In this document: in pieces, positions 8,736-18,153 of the stretch
Position numbering within the stretch: position 1 is the stretch's first letter
How the letters are laid out: the number at the start of each line of letters is the position of its first letter
Source of the DNA: Flavobacterium psychrophilum
GTDB taxonomy: Bacteria > Bacteroidota > Bacteroidia > Flavobacteriales > Flavobacteriaceae
Reading direction: 5' to 3'
Assembly: GCA_945862065.1 (NCBI GenBank)
Contig: CAMAWT010000003.1
Location: 1 to 64,000 of the forward strand
DNA length: 64,000 bases
Position numbers and translations under genes: made by a program
The notes under the pieces: generated by a model
Database searches by the model: none
What the model was told of the DNA's origin: nothing
The model's input: the letters and a program-made list of their open reading frames with translations, nothing else

Positions 8736-9854
8736 ATGAAATACTACATTATTGCAGGAGAAGCATCTGGAGATTTGCATGGATCCAATTTAATGAAAGA
8801 ATTGTACAAAAAAGACAGTCAACCAACGATTCGATTTTGGGGTGGTGATTTAATGAACCAAACCGGTGGGACTTTGGTAAAACATTATCGTGAACTGGCA
8901 TTTATGGGATTTTCAGAAGTGATTTTGAATTTAAAAACCATTTTAAACAACATTACTTTTTGTAAAACAGATATTGAGAGTTTTAATCCTGACGTGATTA
9001 TTTTTATTGATTACCCAGGATTTAATATGCGAATTGCAAAATGGGCAAAAGAAAAAGGCTTCAAAACCCATTATTATATTTCGCCACAAATTTGGGCTTG
9101 GAAAGAAAACCGAATCAAAGCTATCAAAAGAGATTTTGATAAATTGTATGTCATTTTGCCTTTTGAAAAAGACTATTATGAAAAAAAGCATCATTTTCCG
9201 GTAGCATTTGTTGGGCATCCTTTGATAGATGCTATTCAAAATAGAACAAAAATTGGAAGAGAGGCTTTTTTGAAAGAACATAATTTGGATGACAGACCCA
9301 TAATTGCCATTTTGCCAGGAAGTAGAAAACAAGAAATTTCAAAAATGTTGCAGGTGATGCTTAGTGTTGTTGATGATTTTCCTAATTATCAGTTTGTGAT
9401 AGCGGGTGCTCCTAGTCAGGATTTTTCTTTTTACAAACCATTTTTGAATGACCAAAAAATAAAATTCATATCCAATAAAACCTACGATTTGTTGAGTAAT
9501 GCTTTTGCAGCGTTGGTTACATCAGGTACGGCAACTTTAGAAACAGCGTTGTTTAAAGTTCCAGAAGTGGTTTGTTATAAAGGAAGTTTTATATCGTATC
9601 AAATTGCCAAACGAATTATTACTTTAAAATATATTTCGCTTGTAAATTTAATCATGGATGAAGAAGTTGTTACCGAATTAATTCAAGAAAAATTCAACTA
9701 TAAAAATTTGAAAATTGAATTAGCTAAAATACTTGATGATAATCATAGAAATAAGCTATTGAAAAAATACGATGAACTCGAAGAAAAATTAGGTGGTGAA
9801 GGTGCTAGCGATACAACAGCCGCACTAATTTATGATAGTATTTATAAAAAATAA
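8736..9854 (+). CDS. lpxB: Lipid-A-disaccharide synthase LpxB
   Basis: The 372-residue protein is a GT19 glycosyltransferase. It shows the N-terminal GEASGDLHG motif, the central SPQIWAWKENR and GHPLID motifs, and the donor-binding segments ILPGSRKQEI and TSGTATLETAL typical of LpxB. It condenses UDP-2,3-diacylglucosamine with lipid X to make the lipid A disaccharide at the inner face of the cytoplasmic membrane. Its presence shows a Gram-negative, lipid A-bearing envelope and fits with lptC at 27071 in this window. Confidence 0.96.
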   Translation: MKYYIIAGEASGDLHGSNLMKELYKKDSQPTIRFWGGDLMNQTGGTLVKHYRELAFMGFSEVILNLKTILNNITFCKTDIESFNPDVIIFIDYPGFNMRIAKWAKEKGFKTHYYISPQIWAWKENRIKAIKRDFDKLYVILPFEKDYYEKKHHFPVAFVGHPLIDAIQNRTKIGREAFLKEHNLDDRPIIAILPGSRKQEISKMLQVMLSVVDDFPNYQFVIAGAPSQDFSFYKPFLNDQKIKFISNKTYDLLSNAFAALVTSGTATLETALFKVPEVVCYKGSFISYQIAKRIITLKYISLVNLIMDEEVVTELIQEKFNYKNLKIELAKILDDNHRNKLLKKYDELEEKLGGEGASDTTAALIYDSIYKK

Positions 9855-9865
9855 TTTATAACTCT

Positions 9866-9873
9866 TAACTTTG
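9866..9873 (+). promoter_or_regulatory. -7 box just upstream of the TTG-start lipoprotein gene
   Basis: TAACTTTG matches TAnnTTTG. Transcription would begin near 9880, leaving a leader of only about 8 bases before the TTG start at 9888. Confidence 0.45.
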
Positions 9874-9887
9874 CAAAAAAAAATACA

Positions 9888-10556
9888 TTGAAACATCTAT
9901 TCGCACTTATCCTTATACTACTTGTCGCATCCTGCAAAACACAATCAACAGTTGTAATAACTTCTAAAAAAGAAGCCATTAAAAAAAATCAATATGATTA
10001 TAATGTTGAAAACCGATTAAATGAGATTGAGGCAATAATGAAAGATCAAAAAAGCGAAGCAAATAAAAAAGAAGAAACCAATCCTATTGAAGTAATAAAA
10101 ATTGTTCCAAACAAACCAATTATTTTGGACCATGGGGAGGAAGATGTTGTAATTTCTACTGAAGATGCAAGTTATTTTTGTGAGCAATTAATCAATAATG
10201 CTATTGATAATTTGGGCAGCCGTTACCAAACTGGTGGTATTTCAAAAGACGGATTTGATTGTTCGGGATTGATGTATTATACGTTCAAAAAATTTGATAT
10301 AATTTTACCTCGAACCTCTACCGATATGGCAAAAATTGGTCGTGTAATGGAAAGAAGTGAAGTAAAAAAAGGTGATTTAATTTTCTTTAGAACCAACGGA
10401 AAAAATCATATTAATCATGTCGGAATGGTGGTTGAAGTAACCGATGAAGAAATTGTTTTTGTTCATTCTTCTACAAGCAAAGGAGTTATCTATTCGAGTA
10501 CTAAAGAAAATTATTACGGTAAAAATTTTGCACAAGTAAATAGGGTTATTGAATAA
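9888..10556 (+). CDS. NlpC/P60 (C40) family peptidase, lipoprotein
   Basis: The 222-residue protein starts with a lipoprotein signal ending LLVASC (Cys16 as lipid anchor). A Lys/Glu-rich linker (about 25-90) leads to a C-terminal NlpC/P60 domain. Catalytic Cys125 is in DGFDCSG, His177 in HINHVGM and a third polar residue, His193, in FVHSS. Such enzymes cleave D-Glu-mesoDAP or similar bonds in peptidoglycan stem peptides. The start codon is TTG at 9888: no ATG lies in frame before the signal sequence, and the TTG-encoded Met gives a textbook lipoprotein leader. comEC follows 26 bases downstream. Confidence 0.88.
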   Translation: MKHLFALILILLVASCKTQSTVVITSKKEAIKKNQYDYNVENRLNEIEAIMKDQKSEANKKEETNPIEVIKIVPNKPIILDHGEEDVVISTEDASYFCEQLINNAIDNLGSRYQTGGISKDGFDCSGLMYYTFKKFDIILPRTSTDMAKIGRVMERSEVKKGDLIFFRTNGKNHINHVGMVVEVTDEEIVFVHSSTSKGVIYSSTKENYYGKNFAQVNRVIE

Positions 10557-10582
10557 TTTTGGTTGGAGATAATTTTTAGAAA

Positions 10583-12592
10583 ATGAAAGAATTACAGTTT
10601 CCATTAATAAAAATTTGCTTGTTTTTCGTTTTAGGTATCATTTTATACCCTTATATAAACGTAACTTTTATAGAGATAATCTCGATCTTTACTTTGGTTT
10701 TGCTTTTGTTTGCATTTATTGTTTTTAAAAAAATATTTCTAGAATTTGGTTCCGTTTTTATATTATTCCTTGCTGTTTTATTAGGATTATCGACTACTTC
10801 AATTCACGATGTAAAACAACATAAAAATCATTATTTGCATTTAAATGCTATTCAAAACAAAAACGAAATAATAGTTGCGCTTGGCGAAAAATTAAAAAGC
10901 ACGGTTAAAAATGTTCGATATGAAGCGACCGTTTTAAAAATTAAAGGTGTTGAAACTGAAGGAAAAATAATTGTCTCAATCAAAAAAAATCAATCGTTAC
11001 CAAATTTTGAATACGGAACAAAAGTCCGATTTACTTCAAAAATCCAATTACTAACTACTGCTCGAAATCCAAATCAGTTTGATTATAAGAAATACCTCGA
11101 AAACAAGTCCATTTTTGGGCAAATTTATGTGTCATCAAATGAAATTTCATATGCGCCACCTTCTAAATTTTCTTTTAGAACTATTGCTTCAAGAATTAGA
11201 AATACAATTTTAGAAAATTTAGAAAAAAATCATTTTAAAAAAGAGGAGTTACATGTTTTTGCCGCTTTGTTGTTAGGTCAACAACAAGACATTTCAAAAG
11301 AGATTATGCAAGATTATCAATATGCAGGCGCCATTCATGTTTTGTCTGTTTCTGGTCTTCATGTTGGGCTTTTATTAGGTTTTATTACTATATTGTTGTC
11401 GCCACTTCCAAACACCAGAAAAAATGCAATAATAAAACTAGTCATTATTCTTATTTCGTTATCATTTTTCGGAATATTAGCTGGTTTATCCCCTTCGGTA
11501 TTACGATCAGTAACTATGTTTTCATTTGTTGCTATTGGAATGTTTTTTAGAAGAAGTGTCAATTTTTATAACACCTTATTTATTTCAGCTTTTTTATTAT
11601 TACTTTTAAATCCCTCGTTTTTGTATGATGTTGGGTTTCAATTAAGTTATTTAGCCTTGTTTTTTATTGTTTGGGCGCAACCGCTTTTAGCATCATTATA
11701 CAAACCAAAAAACAAAATCACTACATCCATTTGGGATATTATAACCGTTTCTACAGCTGCACAAATAGGGACTTTACCCATCAGTATTTATTATTTTCAT
11801 CAATTTTCGGGATTGTTTTTTGTTACCAATTGCATTATTCTCCCGTTGTTGTCAATCATCATGGGGATTGGTATTGTTGTTTTGTTAATGGCTGCAGCCA
11901 ATTGTTTTTGGCTTCCAATAGTAAAATTAATGGAACTTTCCATTTGGTTTATCAATTCCATCATCCATAAAATAGCATCCTTTGAACAATTCGTGATGAA
12001 GGATATTCCTTTTACAAATTGGATGATGATGGGACTTTATTTGGTCATTTGTACCTTTATTTTATTTCTAAAAAAACCTGACTTTAGAAAAATAATGATT
12101 GCTTTTTGTAGCATTATTTTATTTCAAATAAGTATGATAGATAACAAATTTCAAACTGAAAAAAGTGAAGAATTCATTGTCTTTTCAAAAAATAAATCTA
12201 GTTTATTTGCAGAAAGAAAAGGGCAAGAAATCACAATAATTTCGAATGAAAATGAAAAAAATAATGTTGCCTTAAAAAACTATGTAGTAGCGCATTCTTC
12301 TAAAATAGTATCTAGGAAAAAGCTGCAAAACATGTATTATTTTCACTCTAAAAAAATAGTGGTTATTGATAGTTCGTGTGTGTTTTTGCCTAAATCCAAA
12401 CCTGAAATATTCGTTTTAATCCAATCGCCAAAAGTAAATTTAGAAACAATCATACATAGCTACAAACCCAAACAAATTGTGGCAGACGCATCCAATTACA
12501 AAAGTTATGTGGCACTTTGGAAAGCAACTTGTTTAAAAGAAAATATCCCTTTTCATGCTGTTGCCGAAAAGGGATATTATAAAATTGATTAG
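10583..12592 (+). CDS. comEC: ComEC/Rec2 family DNA-uptake channel protein
   Basis: The 669-residue protein has N-terminal membrane helices and a DUF4131-type region (about 1-180). The Competence domain carries the signature HVLSVSGLHVGLLLG near residue 255, followed by many membrane helices up to about residue 510. ComEC forms the inner-membrane channel for single-stranded DNA during natural transformation. The C-terminal 150 residues are soluble and lack the HxHxDH metal motif of the metallo-beta-lactamase domain found in longer ComEC proteins. The stop lies five bases from the convergent stop of the thioredoxin-like gene. Confidence 0.9.
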   Translation: MKELQFPLIKICLFFVLGIILYPYINVTFIEIISIFTLVLLLFAFIVFKKIFLEFGSVFILFLAVLLGLSTTSIHDVKQHKNHYLHLNAIQNKNEIIVALGEKLKSTVKNVRYEATVLKIKGVETEGKIIVSIKKNQSLPNFEYGTKVRFTSKIQLLTTARNPNQFDYKKYLENKSIFGQIYVSSNEISYAPPSKFSFRTIASRIRNTILENLEKNHFKKEELHVFAALLLGQQQDISKEIMQDYQYAGAIHVLSVSGLHVGLLLGFITILLSPLPNTRKNAIIKLVIILISLSFFGILAGLSPSVLRSVTMFSFVAIGMFFRRSVNFYNTLFISAFLLLLLNPSFLYDVGFQLSYLALFFIVWAQPLLASLYKPKNKITTSIWDIITVSTAAQIGTLPISIYYFHQFSGLFFVTNCIILPLLSIIMGIGIVVLLMAAANCFWLPIVKLMELSIWFINSIIHKIASFEQFVMKDIPFTNWMMMGLYLVICTFILFLKKPDFRKIMIAFCSIILFQISMIDNKFQTEKSEEFIVFSKNKSSLFAERKGQEITIISNENEKNNVALKNYVVAHSSKIVSRKKLQNMYYFHSKKIVVIDSSCVFLPKSKPEIFVLIQSPKVNLETIIHSYKPKQIVADASNYKSYVALWKATCLKENIPFHAVAEKGYYKID

Positions 12593-12597
12593 ATAAT

Positions 12598-13122
12598 TTA
12601 TTTTTTAGCTTTCGCTGATTTCGATTTTTTAGGTACAACGACAGGTTTAGGTGTTGGAACGTAATTTGCAACAATTTTATTTGCACTGTCAATCCAAACG
12701 GTCGGTCCGCCAGCAAGATATCCAGAACTTCCTAATTGTTCAAAATTAATTTTTCCATTGGCTTTTGTAGCTTTTGCAAACCAAACCGTTGGATAACCTT
12801 GTACTTTAAAAAACTGTTGTAACTGCGCATTTTGAGTTTTTACCGCATCCGTTTGATTCGACTTTCTAGGATAATCAAGTTCTACTAAAACTACTTTTTC
12901 TTTTGCCCATTTAGTAAAATCAGGTGTTTTAAAAACTTCTTTTTGCAAACGAATACACCAGCCGCACCAATCACTTCCTGTAAAGAACAAAAACATGGGT
13001 TTATCTTCTTTGTTTGCAATATCAATTGCTTTGTTTAAATCGGTATGCCAAGTAAGCTCTTCTTGTGCTTGTGTTGTTATTGCTGAAATAGCAAATAATA
13101 AGGTAATAAATAGTTTTTTCAT
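12598..13122 (-). CDS. Periplasmic thioredoxin-fold protein
   Basis: Starting at MKKLFITLL (13122) gives 174 residues with a Sec signal (cut after TTQAQ, residue 20). An upstream in-frame ATG at 13158 would add 12 residues before the signal and is less likely. The thioredoxin-like domain has the redox motif SDWCGWC (Cys53, Cys56) and a cis-Pro strand VQGYPTVWF. The C-terminus is a Lys/Pro/Ala-rich tail. It resembles the DUF255/thioredoxin_7 group that handles periplasmic thiols. No partner is obvious; the neighbours are a convergent comEC and an upstream transporter. Confidence 0.85.
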   Translation of the reverse strand: MKKLFITLLFAISAITTQAQEELTWHTDLNKAIDIANKEDKPMFLFFTGSDWCGWCIRLQKEVFKTPDFTKWAKEKVVLVELDYPRKSNQTDAVKTQNAQLQQFFKVQGYPTVWFAKATKANGKINFEQLGSSGYLAGGPTVWIDSANKIVANYVPTPKPVVVPKKSKSAKAKK

Positions 13123-13177
13123 TAGAAATAAAGTTTTTGACATTACAAATATATTCAAAAATTACAGCAAAATTAAG

Positions 13178-14695
13178 CTATTTTACATCTTGCATTAATT
13201 TTTTAACTAATGGTGAAATTATTATTAAAACAACTCCTGCAATTAGTGCATAAATGGCTAGTTGATAATAACCATCTGCATAGGTGTTTAATTTTTCTAA
13301 ATTACTTGCGTTTTTGGAAGCTTTTGCAATATTTGCGCCCAAAATTCCCGCGAAATATTGGCCATAAGCACTAGCTAAAAACCACATTCCCATAATTACT
13401 GCCTGTGTTTTTTGTGGTGATAATTTTGTCATGGCACTCATACCAATAGGTGACAAACACAACTCTCCAAAAGTAATAATGAACCATCCAAAAGTAAATA
13501 AATTTAACGATGTTCTTCCTGATGCATCAGCAAAAAACTTGGTATAATAGAAAATCCAGAAACCACCTGCTAAAAACAAAAAGGCCAAGCCAAATTTTAT
13601 AATCGTATTGGGTTCAATTTTTCTTTTGGATAGCCATAGCCAAACCAAACCAACTAAAGCGGCAAAAGCAATTACAAAAAATGAATTTGCAGAATTGTTA
13701 ACGCCATTTGGATCTAACGGCAATCCTAAAACAGTACTGTTTAAATTTTCTGCGGCAAAATCACTTAGCGAACCACCACTTTGTTCGAAAAAAGCCCAAA
13801 AAACAATTGAAAACAACATAAAAATTACTGCTGCAACTAACTTTTTGTTTTCAATAATTGAAAATCCTTTCATTTCGTAAGCTAAATACAAAATTGAAAT
13901 TGGACCAATTGCATACATAAAATAATCTGTATAAACTGTATTGGAAACCATTATGATAATTATTGGCACAATTAAAATTGAACCAATATATGTGCTCCAT
14001 TCGTAAAATTTTCTTTTTGATTTGTCAAGATGTAATAATGGCGAAAGTCCAATCTCTCCTAAACTTTTTTGAGTTTGTGTAAAAGTTAAAAGACTAATAA
14101 CCATTACAACTGCTGCTAAACCAAACGCTACATTCCATTTTAATACATCTGGAATTAGTTTAGAAAACATTTGACCTTTTCCTATAGCAATACAAACATA
14201 TCCGCCAATTAATGCCCCAAGATTTACACCTGCATAGAATAATGAAAAACCTGCGTCAGTTCTTGAATCACCATCTTTGTATAGTTTTCCAACCATTGAA
14301 GAAATATTTGGTTTAAAAAAACCTGTCCCAACAATACTAAAACTTACACCAACAAAAAAGAATGATTTTGGATCGATAGCTAAAATTAAACTTCCAACAA
14401 TCATCAATAAGCCACCCCAGAAAAGTGATTTTCTAAACCCAAAAATTTTGTCCGCAAACAAACCGCCTATAAAAGTAAACGCATATACCCAAGCTTGAGT
14501 GGCGCCATATTGTAAATTAGCAGCTTCTTTATCCATCAATAAATAATGAACCATATAAAAATATAGCATCCCACGCATTCCATAAAAACAGAAACGCTCC
14601 CACATTTCTGAGAAAAACAAATACCACAATTGTTTTGGATATTTTCCTTTAAAGTCTTGTATGTCTTCTATAGTTTGCATATTAGTTGATTCCAT
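13178..14695 (-). CDS. POT/PTR family peptide:H+ symporter (third of three)
   Basis: The 505-residue protein has about 12-14 membrane helices. It carries the POT signatures SEMWERFCFYGMRGML near the N-terminus, FFKPNISSMVG and FYAGVNLGALIGG, and a late GELCLSPIGMSAMTKL. Family members import di- and tripeptides with protons across the inner membrane. It overlaps the preceding transporter gene (stop at 14682) by 14 bases if the ATG at 14695 is used. An ATG five codons later (14680) would remove the overlap. The overlap or near-abutment indicates translational coupling. Confidence 0.92.
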   Translation of the reverse strand: MESTNMQTIEDIQDFKGKYPKQLWYLFFSEMWERFCFYGMRGMLYFYMVHYLLMDKEAANLQYGATQAWVYAFTFIGGLFADKIFGFRKSLFWGGLLMIVGSLILAIDPKSFFFVGVSFSIVGTGFFKPNISSMVGKLYKDGDSRTDAGFSLFYAGVNLGALIGGYVCIAIGKGQMFSKLIPDVLKWNVAFGLAAVVMVISLLTFTQTQKSLGEIGLSPLLHLDKSKRKFYEWSTYIGSILIVPIIIIMVSNTVYTDYFMYAIGPISILYLAYEMKGFSIIENKKLVAAVIFMLFSIVFWAFFEQSGGSLSDFAAENLNSTVLGLPLDPNGVNNSANSFFVIAFAALVGLVWLWLSKRKIEPNTIIKFGLAFLFLAGGFWIFYYTKFFADASGRTSLNLFTFGWFIITFGELCLSPIGMSAMTKLSPQKTQAVIMGMWFLASAYGQYFAGILGANIAKASKNASNLEKLNTYADGYYQLAIYALIAGVVLIIISPLVKKLMQDVK

Positions 14696-16340
14696 GATCT
14701 TTCATTACTTTATTTAAGTTTTTCACTAAAGCAAACATCAATACGGTCGCAAAGATTAGTAGTCCAAAGTTCACCCAAAAGAAATTCGCTTTATCGTCAT
14801 AGGTGTCCCACATGCTGGCTAATACACCTGAAAGTTTATTTCCAATGGATGTTGCTAAAAACCATCCGCCCATCATTAAAGATGTAATATTTTTTGGAGA
14901 TAATTTGGATACAATAGACAATCCCATCGGACTGAGAAATAGTTCTCCAATTGTGATAATTCCGTAATTCGCAACTAACCACCAAACGGATACTTTTTCT
15001 GTTCCATTGTTTCCAATATGAACTGCAGCTACCATTACTAAAACGGATAAAGCAGAAATTAACAAACCAAATGCAATTTTGGTTGGAGTTGATGGTTCTT
15101 TTTTTCTACTTCTTAAATATGTAAAAAACGCCACAACTAGAGGTGTTAAAAGAATTACCCAACCCGGATTGATAGATTGGCTTAAATTTGCCGACCATGT
15201 ATAAATTTTACTTTCCTCTTTTGGAAGTTTTTCTTTTGCTACATTTCTGAAATATAAAGGATAATCTACTGTTTTTATAACTTCACCATCTTTTTTCTGG
15301 ATTCTAAAAGCTGAATCATATAAAGCAACGGAATCTTTTTTATAGGTTAAAGTATCAGTTAGCACAAGCTTAGATCCTATTTGTTGAGATGTTCCAATTA
15401 ATTCTCTGTCTGTATATTTATCACCCCAATTGTTTAAAGCTGATCCATTTAACTTAAATACTGCCCAAAACAAAATCACAACAGCAAAAATAGAAAGCAA
15501 AGCGCCAATAGGTCTTTTGTCTTCAACTTTTGCTTTAAAATATAAACTTCCATAAAAATACACAACAGGAATACATGCAAATATAAAAGCATCAGTGCTG
15601 TCAGAACCAAAAACAGCACAATCTAAATTCGTGTCAGAAGCCACACCTTTTAAAAACCAACCAATAATTCCAAATATTACTGACGGAACTAAAATGTATA
15701 AAACGATTTTATAGAAAGGCATATCACCTTCTTGGACTCCTTTTTTATCTGTTTTATCGCCATAATGTTTAGTTCCCAAAATGAAAATAATTACTCCAAT
15801 AAACATTCCCACACCGGCTGCCATAAATGCCTCTTGCCAACCAAAAAGAATTTTTAATGCTGCCCCAAAAAAGTTACAAATGAAAGCTCCAACGTTTATT
15901 CCCATGTAGAAAATATTATAGCCTTCATCTTTCTTATCTATGTATTTTTCTTCATTATAGAAATTACCCAATAAAGTTGAAATATTCGGTTTAAAAAAGC
16001 CATTACCTACAATTACTAAGGTCATTGCAAAATAAAGCATTGGTAAGCTATGAATTCCCATCATCAAATATCCTGCTCCCATCATTAATCCTCCAATCAC
16101 AATAGACTTTTTATAGCCCAAATATCTGTCTGCAACTAAACCGCCTATAAACGGAGTTAAAAATACTAAAGCGATGAAAGTTCCATACAAATCAGAAGCT
16201 TCTTTCTCAGTCATTTCAAAACCAGATTCAACATCTTTAAGATAAAGTGTAAAAATTCCAATCATTAAGTAATAGCCAAAACGTTCCCACATTTCAGATA
16301 AAAACAAGTAAGGCAATGCCTTTGGGTGTGATTTCCACAT
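14682..16340 (-). CDS. POT/PTR family peptide transporter with a large extra loop (second of three)
   Basis: The 552-residue protein shows SEMWERFGYYLMIGIFT, FFKPNISTLLGNFY, FYMGINVGAF and GELFLSPMGLSIVSKL. Between about residues 300 and 400 it has a hydrophilic insert that the 505-residue neighbour lacks. The insert is rich in Lys, Asp and Tyr and contains YTDRELIGTSQQIG and YPLYFRNVAKEK. Such a loop is predicted to be extracytoplasmic, which is inference from hydropathy read by eye. It is followed directly by the third transporter gene. Substrate preference is unknown beyond small peptides. Confidence 0.9.
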   Translation of the reverse strand: MWKSHPKALPYLFLSEMWERFGYYLMIGIFTLYLKDVESGFEMTEKEASDLYGTFIALVFLTPFIGGLVADRYLGYKKSIVIGGLMMGAGYLMMGIHSLPMLYFAMTLVIVGNGFFKPNISTLLGNFYNEEKYIDKKDEGYNIFYMGINVGAFICNFFGAALKILFGWQEAFMAAGVGMFIGVIIFILGTKHYGDKTDKKGVQEGDMPFYKIVLYILVPSVIFGIIGWFLKGVASDTNLDCAVFGSDSTDAFIFACIPVVYFYGSLYFKAKVEDKRPIGALLSIFAVVILFWAVFKLNGSALNNWGDKYTDRELIGTSQQIGSKLVLTDTLTYKKDSVALYDSAFRIQKKDGEVIKTVDYPLYFRNVAKEKLPKEESKIYTWSANLSQSINPGWVILLTPLVVAFFTYLRSRKKEPSTPTKIAFGLLISALSVLVMVAAVHIGNNGTEKVSVWWLVANYGIITIGELFLSPMGLSIVSKLSPKNITSLMMGGWFLATSIGNKLSGVLASMWDTYDDKANFFWVNFGLLIFATVLMFALVKNLNKVMKDHGIN

Positions 16341-16362
16341 ACTATTTTCGTTTTTTTAAGTT

Positions 16363-16391
16363 AAAAAAAAGCCCCGAAGTAATCGAGGCTT
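16363..16391 (-). terminator. Intrinsic terminator between first and second peptide transporters
   Basis: On the minus strand AAGCCTCG pairs with CGGGGCTT (one G-T pair) around ATTACTT, followed by a T run. It ends transcription of the 16421-18109 gene before the next transporter gene begins at 16340, so the downstream pair probably has its own promoter or depends on read-through. Confidence 0.75.
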
Positions 16392-16420
16392 GAAAGATAT
16401 AAAAAATATTTTTATTATGA

Positions 16421-18109
16421 TTATTTTACACCGTGCATCATTTTCTTAATAACGGGTGTTAAAGCAAATAAAATTACTGCAGCCACACCGGTCAAAACAA
16501 CAAATACCATGAAGAATTCGAATAAATTGTGAATCTCGAACCCAGCAAATACTGGATTTGTTGGACTAATTTGATTTTTTTCAAGAAGTACCAACTGTTC
16601 TGGAGTTGGTGTTATCGTTTTATCTAAAATTCCTTGTAAATCGATTCCTAAATTTTTAGCTTTTAAAAATTTATCTCCAGTTGCTGGCATTATGGAACCT
16701 AAGGTTCCAGATAAAGCATATCCAGCTGCATTTGATAAGAAAAATACTCCAAATAATAATGACGCAAATCGTTTTGGTGATAATTTACCAACTAAAGATA
16801 AACCGATTGGTGATAAACATAGCTCAGCAAATGCTTGAATTAAATATAAAAGAATTAACCATTTTATTGCTAATAATCCACTGTTTCCTAAATCTTTTAC
16901 GTTGTATGCAATTATAAAATAACTTAAAGCTATTAAACCTAACCCAATGGCTTGTTTTACAGTTGATAAAGGTTCTTTTCCGCTTGCTCTTAATTTATCC
17001 CATAAAATACTGAAAGGCAATGCAAATCCGAAAACAAAAATACCATTAAACACCTGAACCATTGAAGCTGGCATTTGCCATCCAAACATAAAAGTTCTGT
17101 CTGTTTGATTTGCAGCAATAAATGTTAATGAAGAACCGGCTTGTTCGAAAGCAGCCCAAAAGAATATTATGAAAAATCCAACGATATAAATTACAAAAAT
17201 TCTATCTCTTTCAACTTTAGTTAATGAACTATCAGAAACAATTAAACCCGCTAAGGTTAAACCACTCGCATAAATGATTGGATAAATGATTGTTTTTATA
17301 AAATTATCACCGTCTAAAAGATATCTGAAGGCAATAAATAAAGCAATAAAAGCAATAACAGCACCAATTAATGATTTGGTTGAAAACACTGCACTTTGTG
17401 ATTCTCCTTCTTCATAATCTGAAGTGTCATTATATTTTGGCAATCCTCCCAATGGTTTGCCTTCTGGGGTTACAACATATTTATTTTTTAATACATAAAA
17501 TACAACCGTACCAATTAGCATTGCAATTGAAGCTGCTAAAAATCCCCATTTGAATGCATGAACATTTTGAACTCCGTTTACTACTTCATCACCTAAATAA
17601 GGACAAATTGTTTGACCTAAAAATGCACCCAAGTTAATTCCCATGTAGAAAATTGTAAATGCAGTATCTAATTTTGACTTTTCTTGTTTTGGGTATAAAC
17701 TTCCGACCATTGAGGAAATATTTGGCTTAAAAAAACCATTTCCAAAAATAATAGTTCCTAAAGCAGACCACATCAATGTATTGGCTAATGATATATTACT
17801 TCCAAACACACTTGCGCTTGTAAATAATAGAAATTGTCCTACAGCCATCATTAATCCGCCTAGCAAAATACAATTTCTATTTCCAAAAAATCTATCTGCA
17901 ATAAAACCACCTAACATCGGTGTTAAATAACATAATCCTAAAAATCCTCCATAAATTAATGAGGCATCTTCTTCTTTCATTAGTAAAGAATTTACTAAGA
18001 ATAATGTCAAGATTGCTCTCATTCCATAGAAGTTGAACCTTTCCCACATTTCGGTTCCAAATAATACCCAAAGACCTTTTGGATGTCCTGTTTTTACTGT
18101 TTCGCTCAT
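16421..18109 (-). CDS. POT/PTR family peptide:H+ symporter (first of three)
   Basis: The 562-residue protein has the family signatures TEMWERFNFYGMRAIL, FFKPNISSMVGSLY, FYMGINLGAFLGQ and AELCLSPIGLSLVGKL. It carries a charged segment near residues 215-245 (TPEGKPLGG...YEEGESQS) and another polar insert near residues 480-530. The role is proton-driven uptake of di/tripeptides at the inner membrane. It is separated from its neighbours by a terminator (16363). With the dipeptidyl peptidase at 18764 upstream, the region suggests peptide scavenging, though separate transcription is likely. Confidence 0.92.
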   Translation of the reverse strand: MSETVKTGHPKGLWVLFGTEMWERFNFYGMRAILTLFLVNSLLMKEEDASLIYGGFLGLCYLTPMLGGFIADRFFGNRNCILLGGLMMAVGQFLLFTSASVFGSNISLANTLMWSALGTIIFGNGFFKPNISSMVGSLYPKQEKSKLDTAFTIFYMGINLGAFLGQTICPYLGDEVVNGVQNVHAFKWGFLAASIAMLIGTVVFYVLKNKYVVTPEGKPLGGLPKYNDTSDYEEGESQSAVFSTKSLIGAVIAFIALFIAFRYLLDGDNFIKTIIYPIIYASGLTLAGLIVSDSSLTKVERDRIFVIYIVGFFIIFFWAAFEQAGSSLTFIAANQTDRTFMFGWQMPASMVQVFNGIFVFGFALPFSILWDKLRASGKEPLSTVKQAIGLGLIALSYFIIAYNVKDLGNSGLLAIKWLILLYLIQAFAELCLSPIGLSLVGKLSPKRFASLLFGVFFLSNAAGYALSGTLGSIMPATGDKFLKAKNLGIDLQGILDKTITPTPEQLVLLEKNQISPTNPVFAGFEIHNLFEFFMVFVVLTGVAAVILFALTPVIKKMMHGVK

Positions 18110-18153
18110 TATAATTTATTTTAGTTTTTATTTAATTGTTATAGTTTCTCTTA

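Noticed and set aside
16681..17553. Plus-strand frames opposite the first peptide transporter
   Set aside because: They are Leu/Ile-rich shadows of antisense membrane helices without start signals.
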